DNA of 13,464 nucleotides from Spongospora subterranea (GCA_900404475.1 OUQQ01000559.1:1-13464), one strand, 5' to 3'; positions 1-9,666 are shown, numbered from the stretch's first letter. The notes: generated by a model from the letters alone, not told the origin. Made by a program: numbers and translations.

Positions 1-41
1 TCAATATCAGAATGAATCATGTTCCGTGGTCAATTTTGGAT

Positions 42-403
42 AAGATGGAGTCGGCCATTATCACAAGATGGAGTCGGCCATTATCACAAGATGGAGTCGG
101 CCATTATCACAAGATGGAGTCGGCCATTATCACAAGATGGAGTCGGCCATTATCACAAGATGGAGTCGGCCATTATCACGCCATTATCACAAGATGGAGT
201 CGGCCATTATCACAAGATGGAGTCGGCCATTATCACTAGCCATTATCACAAGATGGAGTCGGCCATTATCACAAAATGTAGTCGGCCATTATCACACGAT
301 GGAGTGGGTCATTATCATCTGTTAGAACACGACTCAACTTCCATAGTCGGGTTGGGCAGGATGGAGTCGGCGGTTATCACAAGATGGAATCAACCGTCAT
401 CAG
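42..403. repeat. 23-bp minisatellite array
   Basis: A tandem repeat with a 23-bp unit that begins AAGATGGAGTCGG and ends in ATTATCAC. Six perfect units run 42-179, then an 11-bp partial unit (180-190), two perfect units (191-236), a 13-bp partial unit (237-249), one perfect unit (250-272) and two variant units (273-318). After a 39-bp spacer there are two more diverged units (358-403). The unit length is not a multiple of three, so the open frames crossing the array are a by-product of stop-free repetition and do not indicate a protein. Identity is total at the left and decays to the right, as expected of recent expansion at one end. The units are head-to-tail with no unique spacers, so this is not a CRISPR array. 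Confidence 0.96.
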
Positions 404-480
404 TTGTTTAACCCGACTCGTATTCCATAGTCGGGTTGAAAAAGACGGAGTTGGCCGTTGTCTTCTGGTGAACACGACTC
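319..480. repeat. higher-order spacer and hairpin of the minisatellite
   Basis: Two related spacers follow repeat units here. Each opens with a CTGTTAG/CTGGTG-type start followed by AACACGACTC (319-335 and 465-480). A segment ending CCATAGTCGGGTTG occurs twice (340-353 and 425-438). At 410-437 the arms AACCCGACT and AGTCGGGTT form a perfect 9-bp inverted repeat around a 10-nt loop; at 326-352 the same hairpin is present with one mismatch. A badly diverged 23-bp unit lies at 442-464. The original repeat was therefore probably compound: several 23-mers plus one hairpin spacer. Confidence 0.75.
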
Positions 481-610
481 GTGAATCATGATTGGCGTCC
501 CCCGAATAGATATCATGAGCCCTCTGGTCATCGGGCAGAGTCTCGTTCATGTTCCTATCTATTAAACGTGTAAGTCCTCAAACATCACCACAAGCCGTTT
601 ACCGTCTCGC

Positions 611-780
611 AATGAACTCTGACCAATTCACTGAGAATGCCAGTTCAGTTTCATTGTGCGAATATTGATTGATTCAGCGAGAAACAATTTGACCAGAAAT
701 GGCTTCATGGCACTGCGGTTTTAAGCATTTGCACAGTAAAATTGAACTGGCATCTTAACCAATTGGTCAGAATTAACGGC
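611..780. repeat. long imperfect inverted repeat
   Basis: The left arm (about 611-667) and right arm (about 720-780) are reverse complements over roughly 55 bp with scattered mismatches and one indel. The matching blocks are CTGACCAATT (619-628 against 761-770), ATGCCAGTTCA (637-647 against 743-753) and TGTGC (655-659 against 731-735). The loop is about 52 nt. This could be a foldback or MITE-like element, or a hairpin RNA. No coding ORF explains it, and the rest of 480-900 shows nothing else recognisable. Confidence 0.7.
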
Positions 781-1292
781 GATGCGATGGACGAATGGAC
801 GATGTTTCACACCAATCTAAAGCAACAGACGACCTAGAGTGTTTGGTTTAAACGGCTCTGTACTTTGAAGACAATCGACAACGTCGTTTCCTGAACTTAC
901 AGGATCATCCTATGACATATATTGCTTTAGACCACGATTGTTCGGAGCCATTACAATCTTGGCTTTCCTGATCTGGAACGATTTACCATCCCCCAATTGT
1001 ATTGTGAACTTGGAGTTGTCCTTCATCGATATCGCACTCATTGAGAAAAAGAAATAGGAGCGCGTCAGAGCATATATTTGGAATCGCCGCGCAATGAAAC
1101 AATTTCTGGTCTCCCGTTTTCTCACTGGATAATCGGAATTTGCTGAGTCGAATTGGACTGCCATTCGGCACGCCGATCGATACCAAGTTCTTTATCGTTT
1201 TCTCAGAAAGCCTGCTCGTCGACCGCATGAATCTGTATAGCAATATCGGCGTTTGCAACACCGACTGTGTTTTTACGGCATAGTTCAGTTGA

Positions 1293-2556
1293 TCAGACAG
1301 AATGATACGGTTCCTCAACGTCAACCCAGCCGTTCATTTTTTTTGGAAGACTCTTCAGGGGTTGGGAACACCCAATGGCATTCAAGCTAATAGAAACATT
1401 TAAATCATCTCTGAGAATTGTATGATATTTGCTGCCCACGCCAGTTTCTGATGAGGAGATCTATCGCGTCGCCTTCAGGAATGTGTATGAAGATCTCAAA
1501 GTCATCGTTGACCTGTCCACCAAAAGTACCGTCAATTATCATTTGTTCAGCTTTGGTTGGATTCATCGAAACTCTGGTTAGAGCAGGTTACAACACCCAC
1601 CCCCCGATATTGGCATTAACGGTCCGTCTCATTAGGTGCCATCTTTCAATCGCAAGTCTTCCACTTCAACTAAGAATAGCAGAATGTGTTCTCGTCGATT
1701 TCATAATTGCACGTGCGTCGATGGGTCATTCCTGTATTTTTCATTGAATTGAGCTGTAACGGACGTATGGTCATCGAGATTCATGGGTAATCGGCCCGAT
1801 GGTTTTATATTATCCGACGAAGTTGCTTTCCCTGTCTGCCTACTGAGGAACGCAGCGTACGATGAGACGCTGGATCCTGCGTTAAAAGCATAGGTTCGCT
1901 TTCGCGAGATTAGTTTAGATCCAGCCGCTCCCGATCCAACCTCTTAAATCGTCAGGCCTTGTCTGAACAATTATGGGACCCATGTGTACAGTCCGCAGAA
2001 TTATTGTCAAACCTGAACAGCAGGCACTGTCCTCAGACGCGCAACCCTGCCGCTGTCGTCGACCCTGGCCACCTCGCCGCGATGTCAGAATGCGCTTGTC
2101 AAACTCAGTTCCATCTGGGAACAGCTCCTGGATTGCCCACCGCGTTCAATGCATTGTCAAATAGTGGGGCGTTCGCATTCAAATTGGCTTTGAAAAAACG
2201 ATGGGATTATAGTAGTCCTCGATAATTGCTCTTTGGTAATTCCATAAGTTTTTGTCGTTATTTGTGGCCATTTCGTGCTTGGAGGCCTTTTTTATCATCC
2301 TAGTCCATGCTTATTAACCATAACATCGTCCATTGGAGAACACTTGTCTGGGAATCGCAGGAAATTCCCATCGTAATCCTACCATGCGACTGACATCGCG
2401 GCGCCCGATCCCACAATCGCTAGCGACCGGTTCCCCATTGTTGCGCTCGATCTGCCGCCTCCAGATGTGTCTGATTAGTCGCCAGCTGAGGGGAGCGTGA
2501 CGTTTCTGAGACTGAATGATTCGCAGATGACTCTCGCCCCATTTTGTCGTTCATTA
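1293..2556 (-). other. unassigned region with broken coding-like minus-strand frames
   Basis: No protein family is recognisable. On the minus strand there are several open stretches with protein-like composition: an ATG-led 44-residue frame starting at 2556 (MNDKMGRESS...), an 80-residue frame at 1701-1943 without a start codon (contains SRKRTYAFNAGSS and ends STHVQL), a 53-residue ATG frame at 1405-1566 (MNPTKAEQMIIDG, later FEIFIHIPEGDAIDLLIRN), and a frame continuing it with a shift down to 1293 (contains DDLNVSISLNAIG and WVDVEEPYHSV). They lie in different frames and stop quickly. Either this is a gene with many short introns or a decayed gene with indels. Similar fragments continue below 1293 to about 910. 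Plus-strand ORFs over the same interval look less protein-like. Chance ORFs cannot be excluded. Confidence 0.25.
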
Positions 2557-2646
2557 GAATCGATTTTTGATCGTGCAATCTCTACGGTGGCAAAATACAC
2601 ATGCCGGTTATCATATAATCCGAAATCTTAGTTAGTCACCCTAAAG

Positions 2647-3099
2647 TTGGGCGACATCTGTCAACCTGAGAAGCTCCTAGAAGTTTCCAGAATGATGCTC
2701 TATATTACCGAAAAATTGAATCGCAATAGTTTCTGTCGTTACGTTGTTGAAGTGGTCCATATCGCAACATTGCCTGCGTTCTACGAAATTGCAGATGAAA
2801 TCTCAAGCGCTGCACAGACCAAAAATTGAGCGGTTGCCCCAAAATTGCACAGTTCATAGAGGCTCAGAAGGTGCTGGCAGGGACGCGTCGTTCGTGTATC
2901 TCCTTTGTCCGTACAAATAGAAGGATATTTTACTGTTCGCTTGCTCGCTGAAGTTGGCATGAACAGCCCAGTTCCTGATATCCCTGTTGTCAACTACACA
3001 CTCGATCGACATTATTTCGATGAGATTGGTGGAGTGATCAAACTTGTGCTATTGGAATCAACCCATAGTGTACTCTGTATGAAAAAGTACAATATTTGA
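2647..3099 (+). other. two unassigned plus-strand open frames
   Basis: One frame (2647-2829) reads like protein around MMLYITEKLNRN and LPAFYEIADEISS, and a second (2905-3099, open back to about 2862) around VVNYTLDRHYFDEIGG. I tried joining them through a GT-AG intron of about 48 nt ending GGCAG near 2881, but the upstream frame meets a stop at 2827-2829 first, so no clean splice model emerged. Neither stretch resembles a family I know. They may be exons of one gene whose other parts I did not find, or chance frames. The interval 3100-3182 up to the tRNA terminator shows nothing. Confidence 0.2.
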
Positions 3100-3182
3100 A
3101 TGTAATGACACTTGCTACCTTTGCGTCCAAACATGCAGGAGCTGTAAATTCTTTCCTTCAGAATAGGTATGTTTTTTGAAAG

Positions 3183-3193
3183 AAAAAAGAAAA
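3183..3193 (-). terminator. RNA polymerase III terminator of tRNA-Val
   Basis: On the minus strand, five bases beyond the tRNA 3' end, the sequence reads TTTT (3193-3190), C, then TTTTTT (3188-3183). A T-run of four or more is the usual pol III stop signal, and two in a row give a strong stop with a backup. Confidence 0.8.
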
Positions 3194-3198
3194 CCAAT

Positions 3199-3270
3199 GT
3201 CCAAAGCCAGTCTCGAACTGGCGACCTCGTGTGTGTTAGACACGTGTGATAACCCCTACACCATTCGGAC
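3199..3270 (-). tRNA. tRNA-Val, anticodon AAC
   Basis: The reverse complement folds into a complete 72-nt cloverleaf without an intron. The acceptor stem GTCCGAA pairs with TTTGGAC (7 bp with one G-T). The D arm closes GTG with CAC. The anticodon stem CGTGT/ACACG carries the 7-nt loop CTAACAC, placing AAC at positions 34-36, which is valine (A34 is normally modified to inosine, widening decoding). The variable loop is AGGTC. The T arm GCCAG/CTGGC has the loop TTCGAGA. The internal pol III A box (TGGTGTAGGGG) and B box (AGTTCGAGACT) are both present. CCA is not encoded, as is normal in eukaryotes. All pairing positions look functional. Confidence 0.95.
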
Positions 3271-3294
3271 AATCCACATGCTCGATTTTAGAAA

Positions 3295-3547
3295 CTACTC
3301 TACTGATCGCATTCCAGTCACTTCGATGAAGTTACCGTCTGTCACCATTTTCGGGTTGCTGTAGCCGATGTTGATGATGCGCCATAGGCCCAGTGAATAT
3401 GCAAAAATAGAACGCACTTCTGTTGCACTTCCAGTGAGGTGCACCTACTTTACCGGCTGTGTACATAAGTACATACACCTGGGTCAATGATGCCACTGTA
3501 ATGGCCACCCTGGCACAAAACGGCCTTCACTTCAACATTATCGGTAT
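3295..3547 (-). CDS. possible two-exon minus-strand gene end, unidentified
   Basis: Two minus-strand stretches join in frame. Exon A (3547 down to 3479) reads roughly TDNVEVKAVLCQGG then HYSGIIDP. A 59-nt intron (3478 to 3420) begins GTGTATGT and ends CAACAG. Exon B (3419 to 3295) reads IFAYSLGLWRIINIG, YSNPKMVTDGNFIEV and TGMRSVE, then TAG. The junction codon becomes Glu. No ATG was found upstream in frame, so a 5' exon would have to lie near or beyond the V-ATPase start at 3587, making the two genes divergent or overlapping. I recognise no family. The splice phase and residue composition support it; the missing start and small size count against it. Confidence 0.3.
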
Positions 3548-3586
3548 CTGGGGCGGTTCAACCCGTTGTGTTTTTTCGACCGGCTC

Positions 3587-4837
3587 ATGTCGGAAACACG
3601 CCTGAATGTGTTTCCGTCGCGAATGGCCCTGCAAAACATGAAGGCTAAGCTGATTGGCGCCAAACGTGGATACGAATTGCTCAAGAAAAAATCCGATGCG
3701 CTCAAGACGAAAATCAGGACCATCACAAAAAAGATTTTCGAAGTCCGTTTAATTGCACAAATAAATCTCAGTCTGTTATCTTTCTTGGCAGTTGTTTTAT
3801 CAAAGCGTTTTAAACATCGCCCAATTAGTTTAATCCGCGTTAGTATATTTCTGATTTATTTTCGTTTACCCGTTGGTCGATTCTGTCTATGGACTTCTAT
3901 TTTCATTGGGAGTTTTTGCAGAAATTAATATGTCCACTCGATATTTTTGCAGACGAAACAGTCCATCGGAGAGGATATGAAAGCGGCGACGTTTTCGCAT
4001 ACAGAAGCGACATGGGCTGCCGGTGATTTCAAGTTAGTTTCTGAATACGTTTTGCATCGTTTTAGCCATTGAATTTTTGCAGCAACAAAGTTATTTCATC
4101 TGTCGAATCCGCGTCCTTGAAAGTCAAAGTTACGATTGAGAATATTGCTGGCGTGAAAATTCCGACTTTCGCGCCTTCCAAACTGGATGCTGATGACGGG
4201 ATTGTTGGCCTGTCAAAGGGCGGCCGGCAAATCACCAAATGTCGCGATGTCTTTACAAAAGTTTTGGACAAATTGATCGTTTTGGCGTCGTTACAGGTTG
4301 GATGTGTGCCGTCAATTCTCCATTTTTCTTGTGTATCTCTTAATGGTTATTAGACGTCTTTGAAGTTGGTCGATTCCGCTCTTCAGGTGACCAACCGGCG
4401 TGTCAACGCCTTGAACTTTGTCGTGATACCAAAACTCGAAAATACCGTTGCGTATATTCTTAGCGAACTTGACGTATGTTTTCATCAGCTTTAAGCGTCT
4501 GTTCCTAAACCTGATCTCTCTCCAGGAACTCGAGCGTGAAGAATTTTATAGGTTCAAAATCAGTGCTATCCGAATGCATCCCAACGTTTTCCTGAACCTT
4601 TCTGGTTAGGTTAAAGATGGTGAAGGCGTTCAAAGTTCAGGAACAGGAACAGGCTGATAAACAGAGGGAGTCGGCATATGCAATCCCTAGTTAGTGCTAT
4701 CTTGGGATCTTGTCATGAGTTAATTGATCACAGTGAAATCAAACAAATCTGTCGGCGCACCGCCAGACGAGAACAACCTGCTCGTGGCTGTTCCGGATCC
4801 GGATATGATCATCACAAACCTCGCCGATTTCCAATAA
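3587..4837 (+). CDS. VMA8: V-type proton ATPase subunit D (central rotor stalk)
   Basis: Encodes the D subunit of the V1 sector, the coiled-coil axle that with subunit F couples ATP hydrolysis in the A3B3 head to proton pumping through V0 in vacuolar, lysosomal and endosomal membranes. Exons: 3587-3742, 3953-4032, 4083-4296, 4354-4473, 4526-4551, 4610-4689, 4734-4837, giving 259 residues and a TAA stop (the human protein has about 247). Family hallmarks are VFPSRMALQNMKAKL near residue 8, GYELLKKKSDALK (29-41), the AGVKIPTF-type segment, LASLQ (146-150), VTNRRVNAL (162-170), VIPKLENTVAYILSELD, ELEREEFYRLK, and a variable C-terminus containing DENNLL. All introns are GT-AG (210, 50, 57, 52, 58 and 44 nt) and every junction keeps the frame and fits the family alignment without gaps. 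The start was chosen because MSETRLNVFPSRM matches the family N-terminus; an in-frame TTG upstream is not needed. The last exon is the least constrained by homology. Confidence 0.95.
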
Positions 4838-5038
4838 CGCGTTCGTATTGCTCTGATAAACTATAGACTTTTTATTTTATTTGAAAATCATTTGCGATCG
4901 TGCTCATCAGTTTCAGGAATTGCTAATCAACAGCCTGGGTTGTCTTTTATCCCGCTGCTACATCACGCTGTTGGTTTCAGAAATTTACATCTCGAAAAAC
5001 ACACTTCGTATTGCCAACGTCTGCTACATTCCTTGGCA

Positions 5039-5276
5039 ATGCTTTTCGGCTATGACCAAGACGGAAGTAATTGTCAGCTGATGCTAAAGTTTCCCGTTGT
5101 TTTTTTTTGCCGCAGCTGATGTTTGTCCGGCAGATCTGAAGGTTTCTTCATTGAGCTTTAAACGTTCCGATATTAATTTCGATGGCCCAACGTTGTTTCA
5201 CCGGCCGACCACGACTGACATCATTTCAGTTGCCTTGAATTGTTCATCGGCCGAGCTCCGAGTGACCGATGATTGA
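5039..5276 (+). CDS. unidentified short spliced gene downstream of V-ATPase D
   Basis: A frame open from just after the V-ATPase stop (4838) carries protein-like sequence (FIPLLHHAVGFRNLHLEKH, then SLAMLFGYDQDG) to a GTAATT donor at 5067. A 49-nt intron ends in a long T-run plus GCCGCAG at 5115. The final exon (5116-5276) continues in phase (DVCPADLKVSSLSFKRSD, then INFDGPTLFHRP, then ISVALNCSSAELRVTDD) to TGA. The first in-frame ATG is at 5039, giving 62 residues; the open frame before it suggests a missing upstream exon, perhaps entered at the TTTCAG acceptor at 4911-4916. I do not recognise the family. The good splice sites, conserved phase and composition argue for a real gene. It ends 87 bp before the zinc-cluster gene on the same strand. 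Confidence 0.38.
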
Positions 5277-5363
5277 AAATGGCCGAATGCTATCGGCACA
5301 GATCGATTGTTGCATTGGTCTGATTCGCTAAGCGTGTGCAACGGCCGTAATTAATCACCCACG

Positions 5364-6104
5364 ATGCCTCCTTCCGATCTGCCTGAGTTCTCGTTTGAAG
5401 AATTGGCCGCTACCTTCGGGGCGGATATCATGTCTCCGACGTTCAACCGCATCTGTTCTGGCCTTTCGTTCACTGGAGTCGATCCGATCAGCGCAGCCGG
5501 CATGTTTCCAAACGTAAACCTAACCTGTTGCAAACACCCATGCTCAGGGTTGGGTTCCCATGACTTGTCGTCGAAGCCGCAGCCGGTCCTCCCCCGTGAA
5601 CTTCTACAAGAAATCTATAACATCGACATCGAGACATTGGATCTGATGAAAACTCTGAGCGAGGCTTCTCCGCCAGAAAACATCCAGCAGCCGGAGGCGG
5701 TTCCAGAGCCAATCCAAGCTGGTTTGTCCGATCTGTTTCCGTTCCCGGACCTGCCATTGATCGAGCCCGAAATTCTGGAGCCAATTGAAGTCAGTATAGA
5801 CAAACGACAAAAACCTACACCACCGCCCTTGGCACAGGACATCAGACCGGTGGCAACGGAGCCCCAAACGCGAACCACAACGACCTTCGAGCAACGCATA
5901 TCGACCAATCCGCGTTACAAGACGAAGGTGGCATGTGAGAATTGCGCCCGATTCAAGCTGGCGTGTGACGCAAACAGGCCCTGTAGCCGTTGTTCGAGCA
6001 AGAACCGCATATGCATCGACCGTGAACATCGACGTCGCAAAACGACGGAACGACCTCGTAAACGTTCGCACACGGACATGGTGGATGGATTCTACTATGC
6101 TTGA
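5364..6104 (+). CDS. Zn2Cys6 zinc-cluster protein 1, putative transcription factor
   Basis: An intronless 246-residue protein. The zinc cluster lies near the C-terminus, with cysteines at 191, 194, 201, 207, 210 and 217, spacing CX2CX6CX5CX2CX6C, exactly the Gal4-type binuclear cluster in which six Cys bind two zinc ions and a basic first loop reads DNA half-sites such as CGG. The cluster is led by RYKTKVAC and followed by a basic run (DREHRRRK...PRKR, 219-234) that can serve as linker or nuclear localisation signal. Residues 100-165 are rich in Pro and acidic residues, with hydrophobic patches such as LSDLFPFPDLPLIEP, resembling an activation region. A Cys/His patch (C55, C56, H58, C60, H66) may be a second metal site. 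No fungal middle-homology domain is visible. Most fungal zinc clusters are N-terminal, so the position is unusual. A paralogue is encoded at 9667-10266 on the other strand. Start: first ATG of the frame. Confidence 0.88.
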   Translation: MPPSDLPEFSFEELAATFGADIMSPTFNRICSGLSFTGVDPISAAGMFPNVNLTCCKHPCSGLGSHDLSSKPQPVLPRELLQEIYNIDIETLDLMKTLSEASPPENIQQPEAVPEPIQAGLSDLFPFPDLPLIEPEILEPIEVSIDKRQKPTPPPLAQDIRPVATEPQTRTTTTFEQRISTNPRYKTKVACENCARFKLACDANRPCSRCSSKNRICIDREHRRRKTTERPRKRSHTDMVDGFYYA

Positions 6105-6145
6105 TTGGACACTCAGTACTACCAGGAATCCCTGTTAGTGATCTT

Positions 6146-6174
6146 TGCAGCCGAAAAAATGGCTGCACAATAAA
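6146..6174 (+). terminator. 3' hairpin and AATAAA polyadenylation signal of zinc-cluster gene 1
   Basis: Forty-two bases after the stop codon, TGCAGCC (6146-6152) pairs perfectly with GGCTGCA (6161-6167) around the loop GAAAAAAT. AATAAA follows at once (6169-6174). This is the best 3'-end signal in the window. The stem is not of the histone type. Confidence 0.6.
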
Positions 6175-6330
6175 CTCTTTTTGAAGTGTCAGAAACGCTC
6201 AGTGTTCAACAACAGTAGGCAACGTGGGTAGAAATGGATTCATCAAATAACAAAATCCACTCACCGAGGTATGATCGTTGACTCCCAAACAAACTTGGAC
6301 CAACCGCAAATGATTCTGATCCGCGTCGGC

Positions 6331-6429
6331 TTAAGTTTTTAAAACAATTAAAATAGAAATGCCTAATTTTAAAAATCTATTTTTGTTAAAAATAATGAAA
6401 AAAATTCCATATTTTAACATTTAAAAGTT
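6331..6429. other. AT-rich block
   Basis: About 100 bp made almost entirely of A and T runs (TTTTTAAAAC, AATTTTAAAAATC, TTTTTGTTAAAAATAATG), in sharp contrast with its near-50% GC surroundings. It carries no ORF. It could be an intergenic spacer, a matrix-attachment-like stretch, or part of a replication origin; the sequence alone does not choose. The flanking 6175-6330 and 6430-6556 show nothing recognisable. Confidence 0.6.
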
Positions 6430-6556
6430 CTGTTGGGCAACGTGATGACATTGGGGAGAAGGTATCGCAAGACAGCCGATGGGTAAATGTTATCGGGTGT
6501 GTTGATAGTGGGACCGGTCATTCATCTCTTCCTCGTGGGGCGCCAATTTACGTCGA

Positions 6557-6940
6557 CTATTGCGTCACGTTCGTGAACATCAATTGTCGATTTCGGTTGC
6601 AATCGGTCTTCCACTGGGTGTAAGGCATCAAAACTAGTTTCGTCGGCGGGAAACCATGCACGGTCATGTTTTTGTGAACTCGGGCAATACGACCCCGGTA
6701 ATATCCGTCGAATGGCACATCTTCGTGGCTTCTACCCTGGTACAAGACGAACAGCAACATACCATTTTTCGGGGCGTGCACCTCCCGCCCAGTGCCACGT
6801 CAAACCGCACGGACGTCGGGACTTGTTGCGAAAGCAATTGCGATTGGCGCCGATCATCCAAGCTGATGGCCATTCAGGTTCCACGTGATCGTGATGAGAA
6901 GCAGCGTGAAGTCGAAAGAGATGAAACGAGCCACATTTAA
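6557..6940. other. competing ORFs on both strands, unassigned
   Basis: On the minus strand a frame at 6557-6805 reads like protein (LFVLYQGRSHEDVPFDGYYR, then RIARVHKN, then TKLVLMPYTQWKTDC) and ends TAG. It can be joined to an ATG at 6873 (MAISLDDRRQSQLLSQQ) by a 41-nt GTCCCG...GGGAG intron, in phase. On the plus strand an ATG ORF at 6656-6940 (94 residues, C-terminus rich in charged residues: RDRDEKQREVERDE) has a good start context (accATGc). At most one is likely to be real and neither resembles a known family. The minus-strand model looks slightly more protein-like but needs a very short intron. Confidence 0.3.
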
Positions 6941-6961
6941 ACCTGCGTGGCCATCAGCTTG
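6859..6961. repeat. 22-bp inverted repeat, potential hairpin
   Basis: The left arm at 6859-6880 and the right arm at 6940-6961 are reverse complements at 20 of 22 positions. The perfect core is CAAGCTGATGGCCA, followed by two mismatched bases and CAGGTT. The spacer is 59 nt. The left arm contains the ATG of the minus-strand candidate starting at 6873. It may be a hairpin RNA, a foldback footprint or a small duplication. Confidence 0.7.
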
Positions 6962-8396
<1,435 letters not shown>

Positions 8397-8919
8397 TTTT
8401 GCCTCGCAAATTGTTAGCAATGATGATTCTTAATACACTGAAATCTAATACACAGTTTTGCCGAAGATTTATTTACAGGTTCGACTTTTGTTTTTGCTTC
8501 TTTTGTGGAAATTCAATTCAAATGCGTAGTTTACGAGTTATGACGGTAAAGTACAAAGTTGGCCCAAGAAGACGTTGGATAGCGGCTCATGCCATAAAAA
8601 TCTGCTTATCTGAATTGACTTGGCGACATTGAATGAGTGAAGATCGTGAGGCGAACATAACCCCGAACCGTATCGCTGAAAAAGGTTGGGTGGACTAGAA
8701 TCTGTGTGAAACCAGCATTGAAATGGCTATCGCTGCTCAAGAATCACATTTTTGGGAAAGAGATGATCAGCGATAGTATTGAAATAAACCAGAGAGAAGG
8801 CCGAATTGCAGATGGCGGTCGTTATCGATCACTGATTTGCCGACAAGTGATACAAAAGGTGCAGATTGTGCGGGTGAAAAAGAGCCAATGAAGATTTTGA
8901 GGAACTGACCCGAACCGTG
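8397..8919 (+). other. downstream of Rab7, no secure gene
   Basis: An ATG frame at 8633 (MSEDREANITPNRIAEKG...) meets TAG at 8696-8698. It could instead splice by a 37-nt GTTGGG...ACCAG intron into the frame that ends TGA at 8889-8891 (LKWLSLLKNHIFGKEM..., QVIQKVQIVRVKKSQ). Such an intron would be shorter than any secure one in this window, so I do not call a gene. An AATAAA lies at 8782-8787, inside that frame. The T-rich stretch 8460-8520 just after Rab7 may hold its 3' UTR. Confidence 0.2.
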
Positions 8920-9246
8920 ATGGCATTGCAAGGCATTGACCAATTTTTGATTGAATTTTTCGATAAAAAGGTAAATTCCTAAAGTCGGAAATTCAGGGTG
9001 GTCCAACTATGCTCTCTCAACCTCAAACAGCATCATGGAAATGGAGAGGGGAATAAAAACGGCTCAACGGTATGTTTTCGAGATCATGTCGACCATTCAT
9101 TTGCGCATGAAACGGGCGAAAAGTCGAACTGGTCATCATGTTTTGGGGAAGATTTAAGCAATATCATTCAGGATTTGGATGGCAAAACAACCAAGTCAAC
9201 GGTACTATCTGGAATGTGTCAGAAGCGTCTTAAAGGTTCGTTGTGA
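8920..9246 (+). CDS. possible two-exon gene, unidentified
   Basis: Exon 1 (8920-8970) begins ATG and reads MALQGIDQFLIEFFDKK; the frame is open upstream as well (NEDFEELTRTV). A 60-nt intron (8971-9030) has the good donor GTAAAT, a CTAA-containing interior and the acceptor CTCAAACAG. Exon 2 (9031-9246) stays in phase 0 for 71 codons (HHGNGEGNKNGS..., EDLSNIIQDLDGKTTKST) to TGA, giving 88 residues in all. I recognise no family. Exon 2 is also open in a second protein-like frame (MEMERGIKTAQRYVFEIM) over part of its length, so the exon structure may differ. Confidence 0.3.
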
Positions 9247-9666
9247 GTTTGGTATTGACCGACGATGAGGCCTATGGAACTGGCGCCGGATCCAGGTTGA
9301 CAGTTCCGTTCACCGTTGTTTTCTCAATTGATATCCTGAATCTATCTAGGATTCGGCCGCGCTTCAACTTTGAGTTGTTCATGCAAACTCGTTGGCAAAT
9401 CCAACTCTAACGTCCCTCGATGGTCTTTCAGAATTCCCAGTCTGTCAGATCTTTCGTTCCGAAAACAGCCAAGGTCTGACCCCATTTAAAAATCATACAT
9501 TTGGGGTTTTGTATTACACAATTCTTCACATCCCGCCCTCATCGCGTTCAGCCCCAGCCTTCGCCATCTCGCTTCGAAGTCACATCGTCAACGGCGTTGA
9601 ACCACATCAGGTGTTGGTTCCCGATTTAAGTTCATGGCGCTTCGAAAAAAACTCCAATGAAACCCG
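9247..9666. other. intergenic, no gene identified
   Basis: A TTG-initiated plus ORF (9392-9670) and the tail of a frame antisense-overlapping zinc-cluster gene 2 cross this stretch. Neither has recognisable content. As the 3' flank of zinc-cluster gene 2 (minus strand) it should hold that gene's polyadenylation site, but I see no clear AATAAA on the minus strand close to the stop. Confidence 0.4.

Noticed and set aside
42..318. CRISPR-like array
   Set aside because: The repeats abut each other with no unique spacers, and the window is eukaryotic.
12..411. Three overlapping plus-strand ORFs across the minisatellite
   Set aside because: They arise because the 23-bp unit lacks stops in every frame; the products are simple repeats of the same residues.
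910..1164. Copia protease fragment on the minus strand
   Set aside because: KFTIQLGDGKSFQIRKA faintly recalls the LGDG segment of copia protease, but no catalytic DSG motif or other copia domain is nearby.
910..1295. Nuclear code with TGA as tryptophan
   Set aside because: One minus-strand frame looks protein-like across several TGA codons, but Rab7 stops with TGA right after its CC prenylation site and zinc-cluster gene 1 also ends in TGA, so TGA is a stop here.
3012..3364. Protein ORFs overlapping the tRNA on both strands
   Set aside because: The cloverleaf with its boxes and terminator explains the sequence; the ORFs have no protein features.
5604..6071. 155-residue minus-strand ORF antisense to zinc-cluster gene 1
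   Set aside because: It is a shadow of the real gene, without a recognisable domain.
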